NCBI RefSeq assembly: GCF_025449335.1
Contig: NZ_CP104883.1
Location: forward strand, 2,100,501-2,164,500
Direction of reading: 5' to 3'
From: Bartonella sp. HY328
Lineage (GTDB): Bacteria > Pseudomonadota > Alphaproteobacteria > Rhizobiales > Rhizobiaceae
DNA: 64,000 nucleotides
The position numbers were made by a program, and so were the translations under genes. Positions 9,757 through 19,893 of this stretch are shown here, one piece after another. Numbering within the stretch: the first letter of the stretch is position 1; each line of letters begins with the position of its first letter. The notes under the pieces are model-generated. The model searched no databases. It was not told the origin of the DNA and saw nothing but the letters and a program-made list of their open reading frames with translations.

Positions 9757-10459
9757 GAAACTCTAAAGCATCACCAACTATTGCTTCAACAACCTTGGTG
9801 TTTGAACCTTCTAAGCCTGCAATAAATTTATCTGCCGTTTGGTCAAGCAATGGGAAAGTACCATAATGGCAAGGAATTGCAGTTTTAAGATTTAAATAGC
9901 GTTGGCAAGCAAGGGCTGCGACTGCGCCGCCCATTGTGAAACAATCGCCAATTGGCACGATACCAATTTCTGGCGCATGTAATTCGTCAATTAACTTCAT
10001 ATCAGAAAAAATATCGGTATCACCCATATGATATAGAGTTGGCGCATTTTCAAAATGGAAAACCAACCCATTTGGATTACCAAGGGCAAAAGACTGGCCA
10101 TTTTCGTTCATCATAGCCGATGAATGAAGCGCATTAACAAAAGTAACACTATAACCATCATGATGCTGCGTACCACCAGTATTGCCTGGACAAATTTTGG
10201 CAACACCCTGTGCGCTTAACCAATCCCCCAAATCAGCATTGGCAGTAACAGGTATATTTTTTTCAATAGCAATCCTAACCGTATCACCAACATGGTCGCT
10301 ATGGCCATGGGTTAAAGCAATGTGGGTGACGCCATCGGTTATTTTCGCTAAATCAAGCGCAGCTGCTTTTGGATTTCCAGTTAAAAACGGATCAATCAAA
10401 ATAATAGCAGAGCCTACTTCAATGCGAAATGCCGCATGTCCAAGCCAAATAATCTTCAT
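9752..10459 (-). CDS. UPF0173 metal-dependent hydrolase (metallo-beta-lactamase fold)
   Basis: A 235-residue protein starting MKIIWLGHAAF. The THGHSDHVGD segment is the HxHxDH zinc-binding motif of the metallo-beta-lactamase fold; further ligands are plausible at HSSAM, HMGDTDIF and CHYGTF. The start at 10459 has GGAGAG just upstream; the open frame extends to 10495 without a better site. The family (UPF0173) is widespread and its substrate is unknown. The last codon and stop lie inside the intergenic repeat, so the 3' end may have been reset by repeat insertion. Confidence 0.87.
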   Translation of the reverse strand: MKIIWLGHAAFRIEVGSAIILIDPFLTGNPKAAALDLAKITDGVTHIALTHGHSDHVGDTVRIAIEKNIPVTANADLGDWLSAQGVAKICPGNTGGTQHHDGYSVTFVNALHSSAMMNENGQSFALGNPNGLVFHFENAPTLYHMGDTDIFSDMKLIDELHAPEIGIVPIGDCFTMGGAVAALACQRYLNLKTAIPCHYGTFPLLDQTADKFIAGLEGSNTKVVEAIVGDALEFH

Positions 10460-10741
10460 AAAAATCTCTCCTATCGGTCTATCTATGGCTACCAAGCCAA
10501 GCAGCTGTTAATATTTACTAAGGTCTAGATAAGCCAAATGGCACAGAAATTACAAATAAATTTATAATGAATTTAAATATAGCTTTTTTAAAAAGTTAAA
10601 GCACGGCGATATCGTCCTAACTGCCCACTAACGATTTGAATATTTTTATAATTTATGCAAATGATATCCAATTGATTTTGCCTATTCAAAATTAAAAATC
10701 GACGTATGTAATTAAGCCCTCCATAGAATAAGGAAACCGTA

Positions 10742-11206
10742 ATGACGGTGATTACCATTGAAGACGCCCCCCAATATCTAGTTGATGGTCAAAGCATTAT
10801 TGGCCTTGATCTTGGCACTAAAACAATTGGCCTTGCGGTTTCTGATATTGGTTTAAGCTTTGCCAATCCGCGTCCGGTTTTAAAACGCAGTAAATTTACC
10901 AAGGATGCGCAGGATTTACTTAGAGTATTAGAACAAGAAAATATTTGCATTATGGTTATTGGCTTGCCGCTTAATATGGACGGCTCTAGTGGCCCAAGAG
11001 TACAGGCAACTCGTGCCTTTGTGCGCAATATGGAAAAACTCACCACTATACCATTTATCTATTGGGATGAACGACTATCAACAGTTGCGGCAGAACGCAG
11101 CTTGATTGATATGGATGTATCACGGGCCAAGCGATCCGAGCGCATTGATTCTGCTGCTGCCAGCTTCATTTTGCAGGGCGCGCTTGACCGGCTTGCCAAT
11201 TTATAA
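10742..11206 (+). CDS. ruvX: RuvX/YqgF-family putative Holliday junction resolvase
   Basis: A 154-residue RNase H-fold protein. IIGLDLGTKTIGLAVSD carries the first catalytic Asp, VIGLPLNMDG is the second strand motif, and YWDERLST plus RIDSAAASFIL complete the signature. The family is implicated in pre-16S rRNA 5' processing and, by fold, in Holliday junction resolution. AAGGA precedes the ATG. The HAD gene begins 52 bases downstream on the same strand, so the two are probably cotranscribed. Confidence 0.92.
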   Translation: MTVITIEDAPQYLVDGQSIIGLDLGTKTIGLAVSDIGLSFANPRPVLKRSKFTKDAQDLLRVLEQENICIMVIGLPLNMDGSSGPRVQATRAFVRNMEKLTTIPFIYWDERLSTVAAERSLIDMDVSRAKRSERIDSAAASFILQGALDRLANL

Positions 11207-11258
11207 TTCCAAATCATCTAAAGTTATTTTTTGCAAAAACGCCAAAGAGGACGATAAA

Positions 11259-11915
11259 ATGCATCTTATTATATTTGACTGCGATGGAGTGTTGATTGAT
11301 AGCGAAACCATTTCAGCGCAGGGCTATTGTAATGTTTATGCCCGCTATGGACAAACAATCGAGCCAAAGGATTTTTATCCTTTTATTGGCATGAAACAAC
11401 TGGATATTATAAAAACCTTGCGCGGTAAGGAAGGTGGCACAATTCCATTAAGTGCTGATGATGAATTATCAGAAGAAGTGCTGCGCCTGCTTGAAGAAAA
11501 CGTCAAAGCAACTCCTCATATTGTACCATTTTTGCAAAACCTTGCTAAGCCCTATTGTGTTGCATCGTCATCTGCAATGCCACGCATACGCTTATCTTTG
11601 ACTACAGCAGGATTAATTGATTTTTTTGAACCGCATCTTTTTTCATCCTCCATGGTAAAACATGGAAAGCCAGCGCCTGATCTCTTTTTACTTGCCGCAG
11701 AAAAAATGGGAGCGCAAGCACAACAATGCTTGGTCTTTGAAGATTCAATTGCCGGAGTTACCGCCGCCGTTGCTGCCAATATGACTGCCATTGGTTATAT
11801 AGGCGCGAGACATATGCCCGAAGGTCATGAACAGCGCCTAATTGAAGCTGGCGCAACAAAAATAATTGCCGATTGGAGCGAGGCTGATGCAATTATAAAA
11901 GAATATAGGGTATAA
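11259..11915 (+). CDS. HAD-superfamily phosphatase (GS1-like/phosphoglycolate phosphatase type)
   Basis: A 218-residue HAD hydrolase. Motif I is FDCDGVLIDS with nucleophile Asp8 and acid/base Asp10, motif II is the SSS region after YCVA, the motif III Lys lies in HGKPAPDLF, and motif IV is VFEDSIAGVTAA. It is predicted to be a cytoplasmic phosphomonoesterase of sugar phosphates or phosphoglycolate; the motifs do not resolve the substrate. The ATG at 11259 is preferred over a long upstream extension that overlaps ruvX, because AGAGG lies eight bases before it. Confidence 0.87.
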   Translation: MHLIIFDCDGVLIDSETISAQGYCNVYARYGQTIEPKDFYPFIGMKQLDIIKTLRGKEGGTIPLSADDELSEEVLRLLEENVKATPHIVPFLQNLAKPYCVASSSAMPRIRLSLTTAGLIDFFEPHLFSSSMVKHGKPAPDLFLLAAEKMGAQAQQCLVFEDSIAGVTAAVAANMTAIGYIGARHMPEGHEQRLIEAGATKIIADWSEADAIIKEYRV

Positions 11916-12107
11916 AAGCATTTAGAGGATAATTTATAAATTGTTCTTCAATTTTCGTAAGCAATTTTAAAAATAGGTAAAAACAAATAAAATCAATAAC
12001 TTGAATGAAATTCATCATTCAGTTAAAAAATTACTATAAAAACCATGCAAACCAATGTTACCTATAATATCAGTATATTAGCAATAATTCCTTAACCATA
12101 ATATAAA

Positions 12108-12155
12108 GCTACAACACCAATCATTAGATAGCCTATAACGTGTTGTAGCCTATTT
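12108..12155. terminator. Inverted repeat between convergent genes, probable terminator
   Basis: Perfect 10-bp arms (12108-12117 and 12140-12149) with a 22-base loop, followed on the + strand by CTATTTTTG. It lies between the HAD gene (+) and rnr (-) and could serve the former; the T-run is weak on the other strand. Confidence 0.5.
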
Positions 12156-12205
12156 TTGTCATTGCTATAACTTAACAGATATGCAACCGAACTTTGCTCA
12201 AAAAA

Positions 12206-14503
12206 TTAACGACGGCGGCGGCCCCGTTGTGGCTTTTGTGCCATATTACGGTTTCTTTTGCCTGTTTTATGATGAGAAAGCATTGAGAACGGTAATTCTT
12301 GCGGTTTGCTCAACATCTCAAAACGTAAAGCACCCGCAACTGGCAAGGCTTCAACCAAACGCACAGACACAACGTCCCCCATTTGGAAACCTTTTTGGCT
12401 GCGCTCTCCAACCAAAGCATGACGGGCTTCATCATGAAGATAATATTCAGCGCCAAGCGTTGAAATTGGTATAAAGCCATCAGCACCATAAGGATCAAGC
12501 TGGACAAATAAACCTGACTTGGTCACACCGGTGATACGGCCTGAAAATTCAGCATTAATTTTATCGGCAAGATAATGCGCTATCAAGCGGTCGGTTGTTT
12601 CACGTTCGGCTGCCATAGCACGGCGTTCTGTTTGCGAAATTTGCGCGGAGATTTCGCCAAGCTGCTCTTCCTCACGATCAGTCAAACCATCATTACCAAG
12701 CTTTAACGCCTTGATAAGCGCGCGATGCACAATCAAATCCGCATAGCGGCGAATAGGTGAGGTAAAATGCGCATAATTATGTAGCGTTAAACCAAAATGG
12801 CCAATATTATCTGGACTATATTCAGCCTGAGCTTGCGAACGCAAGACGACTTGATTAACCAAGTCCTGCTGTTCACTGCCCTTTACCTTACTCAAAATAG
12901 CATTAAACTTAGATGGTGTAAGATCTGCACCGCGAGCAAGCGGCAAGCCAATTGTTGCCAAAAATTCCCGCAAGGTTTCTTGCTTAGCAAGTGATGGCTG
13001 GTCATGAATTCGGAAAATTAATGATTGACCTTTGCTTTTCAAAGTTTCTGCAGCGGCGACATTGGCGGCTATCATACATTCTTCAATTAAGCGATGCGCA
13101 TCAAGACGCAAGGGAATATAAACATCTTTAACGCGCCCCTCTTCATCAAGAAGTAGCTTCTTTTCTGGTAAATCAAGATCCAATGGCTCACGCTTGTCAC
13201 GCGCTTTTTTAAGGCTGTCATAGGCCTTCCAAAGCGGCTTCAAAATTGTATCAATAATCGGTGCCGTTTTTTCATCCAACACCCCGTCAATTGCTTTTTG
13301 CGCTTGTTGATAGCTTAACTTTGCATGGGAGCGAATCATTACCCGATGGAAACTATGGCTTAGCTTGTGACCATCCTTATTATAGACCATACGCACGCTT
13401 ATTGCTGGACGCTCTTCACCCTCACGCAGCGAGCAAAGATTATTGGAAATCCTCTCTGGCAGCATAGGCACAACACGATCGGGAAAATAAACAGAATTAC
13501 CGCGTTTTAATGCTTCCCTATCCATTACCGAATTAGGACGGATATAGGTGGAAACATCGGCAATAGCCACCATAACAATGTGACCATGTGCATTGGCCTC
13601 ATTGCTGTCTGGCTCAGCATAAACTGCATCATCATGATCTTTAGCATCATGGGGATCAATCGTAACAAATGGAATATCGCGCCAATCTTCACGCCCTGCG
13701 CCATCTTTACAATCAGCCATAACCACTGGCTTCACATTATCAGATTCCTGCAAAACCTCTTCAGGAAAAATATGCGGTATGGAATGAGCATAAATCGCAA
13801 TCATTGAAAGTGCTTTTTCACTTTCAATACTACCCACCACTTGCCGCACCATGCCACGTTTTAAACCATAGCGGCTATCACGACCTAATGTCACTTCAAC
13901 GAGATCATTTTCCTTGGCATTTTCCAATGATTGCGGATCAATAAGAACAGGATCTTGCTTGCGATCAACCGGCTCCAACCGCCATTCGCCTTTTATCTCG
14001 CGCAACACGCCAAGAATGGTGTTATTTTTCTTGTCCACTTTACGAATAAGGCGCCCTGTATAGGCAGGGCCTTTTTCTTTAGATGGAAAAACTTTAGCGG
14101 TGATACGATCACCAACGCCAATTGCAGGACCACCGGCGACTTTACCGGCGCGCAATAAAACAATCGGCGGCTCATCATCATGCCAATCGACAGGTCGACC
14201 AAGTAATGAACCATCTTTATCACGACCAAAAATATCCAGTACTGCAACCGGCGGTAAACTACCCTTAGAATGAATAGTTTTACGCCGCTTTTCAATAATC
14301 CCATCATCAGCTAAACTGCGTAAAAGATTTTTCAGCCAAATACGGCCTTCACTTTTTAAACCAAAGGCTTTGGCAATTTCACGCTTACCATTATTTCCGG
14401 GATTATCGGAAATAAATTGCACTACCTCGTCACGGCTTGGTAAATGAACCATTGCCTTATTAGGACTAGATTTGCTGTTGCTTTTCTTTGGTTTTTTAGC
14501 CAA
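12206..14503 (-). CDS. rnr: Ribonuclease R
   Basis: A 765-residue RNase II/RNR family 3'-5' exoribonuclease. An N-terminal winged-helix region is followed by cold-shock-like domains, the RNB catalytic domain with the DPHDAKDHDDAV Asp cluster near residues 281-292, a C-terminal S1 domain (about residues 648-730), and a basic tail ending in RGRRRR. It degrades structured RNA and takes part in rRNA and tmRNA quality control. The start appears to be TTG at 14503: no in-frame ATG lies near the family's normal N-terminus before residue 19, and the upstream sequence has only a weak ribosome site. It lies 40 bases after topA, probably in one transcript. Confidence 0.95.
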   Translation of the reverse strand: MAKKPKKSNSKSSPNKAMVHLPSRDEVVQFISDNPGNNGKREIAKAFGLKSEGRIWLKNLLRSLADDGIIEKRRKTIHSKGSLPPVAVLDIFGRDKDGSLLGRPVDWHDDEPPIVLLRAGKVAGGPAIGVGDRITAKVFPSKEKGPAYTGRLIRKVDKKNNTILGVLREIKGEWRLEPVDRKQDPVLIDPQSLENAKENDLVEVTLGRDSRYGLKRGMVRQVVGSIESEKALSMIAIYAHSIPHIFPEEVLQESDNVKPVVMADCKDGAGREDWRDIPFVTIDPHDAKDHDDAVYAEPDSNEANAHGHIVMVAIADVSTYIRPNSVMDREALKRGNSVYFPDRVVPMLPERISNNLCSLREGEERPAISVRMVYNKDGHKLSHSFHRVMIRSHAKLSYQQAQKAIDGVLDEKTAPIIDTILKPLWKAYDSLKKARDKREPLDLDLPEKKLLLDEEGRVKDVYIPLRLDAHRLIEECMIAANVAAAETLKSKGQSLIFRIHDQPSLAKQETLREFLATIGLPLARGADLTPSKFNAILSKVKGSEQQDLVNQVVLRSQAQAEYSPDNIGHFGLTLHNYAHFTSPIRRYADLIVHRALIKALKLGNDGLTDREEEQLGEISAQISQTERRAMAAERETTDRLIAHYLADKINAEFSGRITGVTKSGLFVQLDPYGADGFIPISTLGAEYYLHDEARHALVGERSQKGFQMGDVVSVRLVEALPVAGALRFEMLSKPQELPFSMLSHHKTGKRNRNMAQKPQRGRRRR

Positions 14504-14543
14504 GGTTACTCTGCTTTCTCAAAATTATTTTGTTTTCCTATAA

Positions 14544-17249
14544 TTAGTCTGTTTTCTTTGCTGCAGCTTTTTTTGTCGCAGTAGCCTTTTTAGGTGCGGC
14601 TTTTTTTGCAGCCTTCGGCGCTTCACCGCTACCCTCAGCTACTGCCGTTTTTTTGGTTGCGCTTTTTGTTGCGACCTTTTTGGCGGACGGCTTCTTAGCA
14701 GGTGTTTTTTTAGCAGCCACTTTCTTTGTTGGTGCTTTAGCAGCCTTTGCGGCTAGCAAAGCAATTGCTTCTTCAACAGTTAAGCTAGCAGGATCCATAC
14801 CCTTCGTTATGGTCGCATTTATTTTACCCCAATTAACATAGGGGCCATAGCGCCCATCACGTACGGTAATTTCGCCACCATCAGGATGCGCACCTAAATT
14901 GGCTATGGGTTTTGCACTTGCAGCACTTGCACGCCCACCGCCTTTACTTGCCTTGTCTGCAAGCACGCTCACTGCACGGTTAATACCAATGCTAAACACT
15001 TCATCAGCATTTTCTAGGTTAGCATATTTGCCATCATTGGCAATATAAGGGCCATAACGCCCAATGCTTGCTGTAATCATCGTGCCAGTTTCAGGATGCA
15101 AACCAATATCACGTGGCAAAGCCAACAAAGCTTGTGCCTTTTCAAAATCGATATCGGCCATTTGCCAACCTTTTGGCAAGCCGGCACGTTTGGCATCCTT
15201 ACCATCACCACGCTGCACATAAGGACCAAAACGACCAGTGCGCAAAGTTATATCCTCGCCGGTTTCAGGATCCTGTCCTAACACTGCAGGTTCATCACCG
15301 AGTGCTTTACCATCACCTTCACCCTCACTACCAAGCTGACGCGTAAATTTACATTCAGGATAATTAGAGCAACCAACAAATGCACCGTAGCGGCCAAGTT
15401 TTAACGATAATTGTCCTTGTTTACATAGTGGGCAAGAACGCGGATCTGAGCCATCTTCACGCGCAGGAAAAGCGATTGGCGCAAGTACTTCATTCAAAAC
15501 ATCAAGAACAGCTGTTACCCGCAAATCAGCAATATCGGTAATCGAAGACGAGAATTGCTGCCAAAAATCGCGCAAGACATCTTTCCAAACCAACTTACCA
15601 TCTGAAATAAGATCAAGCTTGTCTTCAAGACTAGCGGTAAAATCATATTCAACATAGCGATTGAAAAAGTTTTCAAGGAAAGCAGTAACCACCCGTCCTT
15701 TGGCTTCAGGAATAAGCTTGCGCTTATCGATATTTATATAATCACGGTCCTGCAATGTCGCAAGAGTGGACGCATAGGTAGATGGCCGACCAATGCCTAA
15801 TTCTTCAAGCTTTTTAATCAAGCTTGCTTCCGAATAGCGTGGTGGTGGCTCAGTACTATGCTGATCAGCGTCAATGCGAGATTGGGTGAGCACCTCACTC
15901 TTTTCCATAAATGGCAAACGTGCACTGCCCTCATCATCTCCAGCATCTTCCTCACGAACATCCATATAGGCAGCTAAAAAGCCATCAAAACGAATAACCG
16001 AACCCGTTGCACGAAGATCGGCAATAGACTCGCCATTTCTTGCAGCTATATCAACCGTGGTACGTTCAATATCGGCCGGTAACATTTGGCTAGCAATTGC
16101 ACGCTTCCAAATAAGATCATAAAGGCGATATTGGTCGGCATCCAAAAATGCCTTCATGGATTGCGGGGTGCGTGAAAAATCAGTTGGTCTAATCGCCTCA
16201 TGCGCCTCTTGCGCGTTTTTAGCTTTTGCTGAATAAAAGCGCGGCTTTTCCGGCACATAATTATTGCCGAAATTTTTGGCAATTGATTTACGCGCGCCAT
16301 CAATACCTTCTGGTGCCATTTGCACACCATCAGTACGCATATAGGTTATAAGACCAGTTGTTTCTCCACCAAGATCAATACCTTCATAAAGGCGCTGCGC
16401 AACTTGCATAGTGCGTGACGCCGAAAAGCTTAAGCGCGATGACGCGGCTTGCTGTAAGGTAGATGTTGTAAAAGGAGGACCAGGATTGCGCTTTGTTGGC
16501 TTTGCTTCCACCGTTTCAATTTTGAAACTCGCACCAACTAACATTTTGCGAATTTTTTCTGCCTGCTCGCCATTTTTAATATCAAGCTTGCCAAGCTTTT
16601 TACCTTCAAAATTGGTAAGGCGTGCAATAAATTTTTCCTGACGCGGCGTATTAAGTTCAGCTGCAATCGTCCAGTATTCTTCACGAATAAACCGCTCGAT
16701 CTCGGCTTCACGATCACAAATCAAGCGCAGCGCTACCGACTGTACACGCCCAGCAGAACGCGCACCCGGCAATTTGCGCCATAAAACGGGCGACAAATTA
16801 AAGCCAAAGAGATAGTCTAATGCGCGGCGAGCAAGATAAGCATTTACCAGCGCATCATCAATTTGGCGCGGATGCGCCATAGCATCAAGCACGGAGCTTT
16901 TAGTGATAGCATTAAAAACGACGCGGCTTACTGGCTTGTCTTTTAAAACGCGCTTAGCGTTTAGCACATCAAGCACATGCCAAGAAATTGCTTCCCCTTC
17001 CCGATCCGGATCGGTAGCCAATATCAATTGGTCAGCATCCTTGACGGCTTTAGCTATTTCAGACAAGCGCTTTGCCGATGCGCTGTCTGTATCCCATTTC
17101 ATGGCAAAATCTTCATCAGGCAAAACAGAACCATCTTTGGCCGGCAGATCACGCACATGACCAAATGAGGCAAATACCTTATAGTCGCTTCCCAGATACT
17201 TATTAATTGTTTTTGCTTTTGCTGGTGATTCGACAACAACTACTTTCAT
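14544..17249 (-). CDS. topA: DNA topoisomerase I
   Basis: A 901-residue type IA topoisomerase. The Toprim domain starts at once (VVVESPAKAKTI), DPDREGEAISWH supplies the acidic cluster, and the nucleophile is Y303 in TYMRTDG. A four-cysteine finger (CPLC...GCSNYPEC, about residues 606-633) is followed by three GR(F/Y)GPY(V/I) C-terminal repeats and a Lys/Ala-rich tail from about residue 845, typical of rhizobial TopA. It relaxes negative supercoils. The ATG at 17249 is preferred over an in-frame start at 17294 because the conserved N-terminus begins here. Confidence 0.97.
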   Translation of the reverse strand: MKVVVVESPAKAKTINKYLGSDYKVFASFGHVRDLPAKDGSVLPDEDFAMKWDTDSASAKRLSEIAKAVKDADQLILATDPDREGEAISWHVLDVLNAKRVLKDKPVSRVVFNAITKSSVLDAMAHPRQIDDALVNAYLARRALDYLFGFNLSPVLWRKLPGARSAGRVQSVALRLICDREAEIERFIREEYWTIAAELNTPRQEKFIARLTNFEGKKLGKLDIKNGEQAEKIRKMLVGASFKIETVEAKPTKRNPGPPFTTSTLQQAASSRLSFSASRTMQVAQRLYEGIDLGGETTGLITYMRTDGVQMAPEGIDGARKSIAKNFGNNYVPEKPRFYSAKAKNAQEAHEAIRPTDFSRTPQSMKAFLDADQYRLYDLIWKRAIASQMLPADIERTTVDIAARNGESIADLRATGSVIRFDGFLAAYMDVREEDAGDDEGSARLPFMEKSEVLTQSRIDADQHSTEPPPRYSEASLIKKLEELGIGRPSTYASTLATLQDRDYINIDKRKLIPEAKGRVVTAFLENFFNRYVEYDFTASLEDKLDLISDGKLVWKDVLRDFWQQFSSSITDIADLRVTAVLDVLNEVLAPIAFPAREDGSDPRSCPLCKQGQLSLKLGRYGAFVGCSNYPECKFTRQLGSEGEGDGKALGDEPAVLGQDPETGEDITLRTGRFGPYVQRGDGKDAKRAGLPKGWQMADIDFEKAQALLALPRDIGLHPETGTMITASIGRYGPYIANDGKYANLENADEVFSIGINRAVSVLADKASKGGGRASAASAKPIANLGAHPDGGEITVRDGRYGPYVNWGKINATITKGMDPASLTVEEAIALLAAKAAKAPTKKVAAKKTPAKKPSAKKVATKSATKKTAVAEGSGEAPKAAKKAAPKKATATKKAAAKKTD

Positions 17250-17601
17250 CTTCAATTCCCATTTTGGAACAAACCTATTGGTTAAATAAGTCATCCCTTG
17301 TGTTAAATCGCATCAAAATTCAAAAATCGCGAAAAAAAATCTCTGCATTCAAATGACCAGTCAATGAGATAACGTCAAGTCCTGATTTAAAATTAACCAT
17401 AAATAAGATGTTTTTTGGTAAAAATATCGCACTAGCATTGGCTTACCCTTGAAATATCTTATCATACCGATATTTTTAATCATTCATTCAATGATGCAAT
17501 GAAAAACAAGTAGCCCAATACATAAGTCAAAATTGATGAGATAAATTATTGTGTTAGGCAAAACATCGCATTAGATAAACGACTAAGAGAGCCGAGGTTA
17601 C
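17250..17601. other. Intergenic interval between divergent topA and the 78-residue gene
   Basis: About 350 AT-rich bases that must hold the promoters of topA (leftward) and the small gene at 17602 (rightward). No terminator, RNA motif or repeat was recognised. Confidence 0.4.
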
Positions 17602-17838
17602 ATGACCGACCAAAAGAATCAAAATATTAAATCGGCTAAGGAAATCGATCAGGTCGGAACGATTAACTATATTCATGAAATGACACTTTCTCTAAAATTA
17701 ATGGCAGCTAAGGTTAACGAGCCACTGCTTTTTTTTCTACTTGAAGTTGTTGAAAAAGAAAGCCTAGTCCGATTACAAAGTCTTAACGACGCACTTCATC
17801 ATGAAACAGGCGCAAGTGACACCAAACCGCCTGAATGA
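17602..17838 (+). CDS. Small conserved-looking helical protein of unknown function
   Basis: A 78-residue protein, largely helical, with a central segment HEMTLSLKLMAAK and FFLLEVVEKESLVRL. It is reminiscent of short hypothetical proteins of other Hyphomicrobiales that carry a helical region of this kind, but I cannot name a family. GAGG lies five bases before the ATG, which supports real translation. Its last 40 bases overlap the 3' end of dprA on the other strand, tail to tail. Confidence 0.65.
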   Translation: MTDQKNQNIKSAKEIDQVGTINYIHEMTLSLKLMAAKVNEPLLFFLLEVVEKESLVRLQSLNDALHHETGASDTKPPE

Positions 17839-19052
17839 CGAAGCACCTTGCCAGCAAGGTCAAGCTCTAAAATCGCAAGATAGACTTTTGGCAAAGATAA
17901 ATCACAATAAAGCGCCAAAGTCTCGACATCAATTGGCGTAATTGACAAATGACGAACAACAGCTTTCCGTTCATTTTCGCTAAGATCATCATCAAGAGCG
18001 CTATCATTAACATCAAAGTGGTTTGGATTTACAAGTGAAGTACTTTGTGAGCGTGGCTGGTTCGTTATTGATAAAACGTCCGTAATCGGTATATGCTCAT
18101 CCTCATATAAATGCTGTTCATTAGATTCATTAACATCTAAAGGTAGCATCTTATCAAATAATGTCATTTCAGGGCAAAGAGGTGTGAGGCTTTCAATAAT
18201 ATCTTTTGCACAATCAACAAGACTTGCGCCTTCCTTGATTAAACCATTGGTGCCAACTGCACGCGGATCAAGTGGCGAACCTGGCACGGCAAAAACCAAG
18301 CGACCATAATCAGCAGCTAATCGCGCTGTAATTAACGAACCAGAACGCTTTGCGGCCTCAACCACCAACAATCCTAAACCAATACCTGCAATCAATCGAT
18401 TTCGGCGTGGAAAATCTTGCGCCCTAGGCTGCCAGCTAATTGGCATTTCACTTATTACGAGATTATTGCTTTTTAGAAGGCTTTGATAAAGATCTCCATG
18501 CTCCGTTGGGTAAATATGATCAAGCCCACCTGCCATAACTGCAATCGTTCCGGTTTTTAAACTAGCCAGATGGGCAGCCCCATCAATACCGCGCGCAAAT
18601 CCAGAAAGGCTAATAAGTCCAGCCTCCCCTAAGTTTGCGGCAAATTGGCTTGCCAGTTTTTGGCCAGCCGCTGATGCATTGCGTGAGCCAACTATGCCAA
18701 TTGCTGTTTTTTGCAACAACTCTAAATTGCCCTTAGCCGATATTAGCGGCGGTGGATTATCAATAGCGCGCAATAAAGAAGGATAGGCTGGCTCACCAAT
18801 GCCGATGAAATGGATATTGTTACGCTGTGCAAAATCGAGCTCACGCTCTGCATCGCTTGCCTTTGCAATACGAATTTTGCGCCCACCACCTTGTGACGCT
18901 AAATCTGGTACAGCTAGCAATGCTTTTTCTGCCGACCCAAAACGCTCAATCAACTGACGAAAAGTCTGAGGCCCAACATTTTCACTGCGAATAAGCTGTA
19001 GCCATGAAAGCCTTTGCTTTTCACTTAATTTTATTCCCCGCCCTTTAATCAC
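17799..19052 (-). CDS. dprA: DNA processing protein DprA
   Basis: A 417-residue DprA/Smf protein. A SAM-like N-terminal part (LQLIRSENVGPQTF) precedes the Rossmann-like core with GIVGSRNAS, SGFARGIDGAAH, FPRRNRLIAG and SGSLITA. The C-terminal about 70 residues resemble the winged-helix DML1 domain. DprA binds single-stranded DNA and loads RecA during natural transformation. The GTG at 19052 is the only start near the family N-terminus, with AAGGGG three bases upstream. It follows plsY by nine bases, so the two form an operon. The 3' end overlaps the small gene at 17602. Confidence 0.94.
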   Translation of the reverse strand: MIKGRGIKLSEKQRLSWLQLIRSENVGPQTFRQLIERFGSAEKALLAVPDLASQGGGRKIRIAKASDAERELDFAQRNNIHFIGIGEPAYPSLLRAIDNPPPLISAKGNLELLQKTAIGIVGSRNASAAGQKLASQFAANLGEAGLISLSGFARGIDGAAHLASLKTGTIAVMAGGLDHIYPTEHGDLYQSLLKSNNLVISEMPISWQPRAQDFPRRNRLIAGIGLGLLVVEAAKRSGSLITARLAADYGRLVFAVPGSPLDPRAVGTNGLIKEGASLVDCAKDIIESLTPLCPEMTLFDKMLPLDVNESNEQHLYEDEHIPITDVLSITNQPRSQSTSLVNPNHFDVNDSALDDDLSENERKAVVRHLSITPIDVETLALYCDLSLPKVYLAILELDLAGKVLRHSGGLVSLAPVS

Positions 19053-19061
19053 AATCCCCTT

Positions 19062-19679
19062 TTATTTCCCTTTCGCGCCAATTTTACTCTCATGCCCAGA
19101 CATTAGCCGGCTAATATTACCTTTATGTTTAACAACAATTAAAAATCCCATCAAGACTAATATTGCGGTTATCAAAGGAGAGGTAAGAAAATAGGCCACG
19201 AACGGCACTACGATAATCGCAACCAGCGCAGAAAGCGAGGAATAACGCGTTATAAAAGCAGTAATCAGCCAAGTTCCAAGAAAAATAAAGCCACCTTGCC
19301 AAAAAACTGCAAAGACTACACCAATATAGGTTGCAACCCCTTTACCGCCCTTAAACTGCAACCAAACAGGAAAAAGATGCCCCAAGAAAGCAAAAAAACC
19401 TGCAATCAACCCCGCACCAGGAAAAAGTGCATTGAAAAAAATTACTGCGAAACTGCCTTTTAAAGCGTCACATAAAAGCGTAGCCGCTGCAAGTTTTTTA
19501 TTTCCAGTACGCAAAACATTGGTGGCACCAATATTGCCTGAACCAATATTGCGGACATCCCCTAAACCAGCAGACTTGGTAAAAAGAAGACCAAAAGGAA
19601 TTGAGCCCAATAAATAACCTAAAATAGCTGCGGCGATGATCCACAAAACTGGAATTGCTGTTAGTTCATTAAAAAGCAT
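19062..19679 (-). CDS. plsY: Glycerol-3-phosphate acyltransferase PlsY
   Basis: A 205-residue integral membrane enzyme with about five hydrophobic spans. YLLGSIPFG, the glycine-rich GSGNIGATNVLRTG loop, and KGGKGVATYIG followed by a late KHKGNISRL segment are the three conserved cytoplasmic motifs of PlsY. It transfers acyl from acyl-phosphate to sn-glycerol 3-phosphate, the first step of phospholipid synthesis. An in-frame GTG at 19688 exists, but the ATG at 19679 has AAGGGG eight bases upstream and is preferred. Confidence 0.94.
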   Translation of the reverse strand: MLFNELTAIPVLWIIAAAILGYLLGSIPFGLLFTKSAGLGDVRNIGSGNIGATNVLRTGNKKLAAATLLCDALKGSFAVIFFNALFPGAGLIAGFFAFLGHLFPVWLQFKGGKGVATYIGVVFAVFWQGGFIFLGTWLITAFITRYSSLSALVAIIVVPFVAYFLTSPLITAILVLMGFLIVVKHKGNISRLMSGHESKIGAKGK

Positions 19680-19893
19680 AAAGGCCACCCCTTAAATCTG
19701 ACGGCTAAAAATTTTTAATAATAATTAAAACATTTTTTTAAAAAGGAAAAGTATAGTTTATAAAAATAGATGATTGCAAACTGTAAAACTAACACAGACT
19801 TGTTTCAAATCGAAAGTTAAAATAAATAATGACAACCATGCCAAAATTTATTATGCTTGTTAAGTAAAGGTTAATGACATAAAGGTATTTATA

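Noticed and set aside
12181..12474. 97-codon + strand frame
   Set aside because: Antisense to the 3' end of rnr; no ribosome site and no protein-like features.
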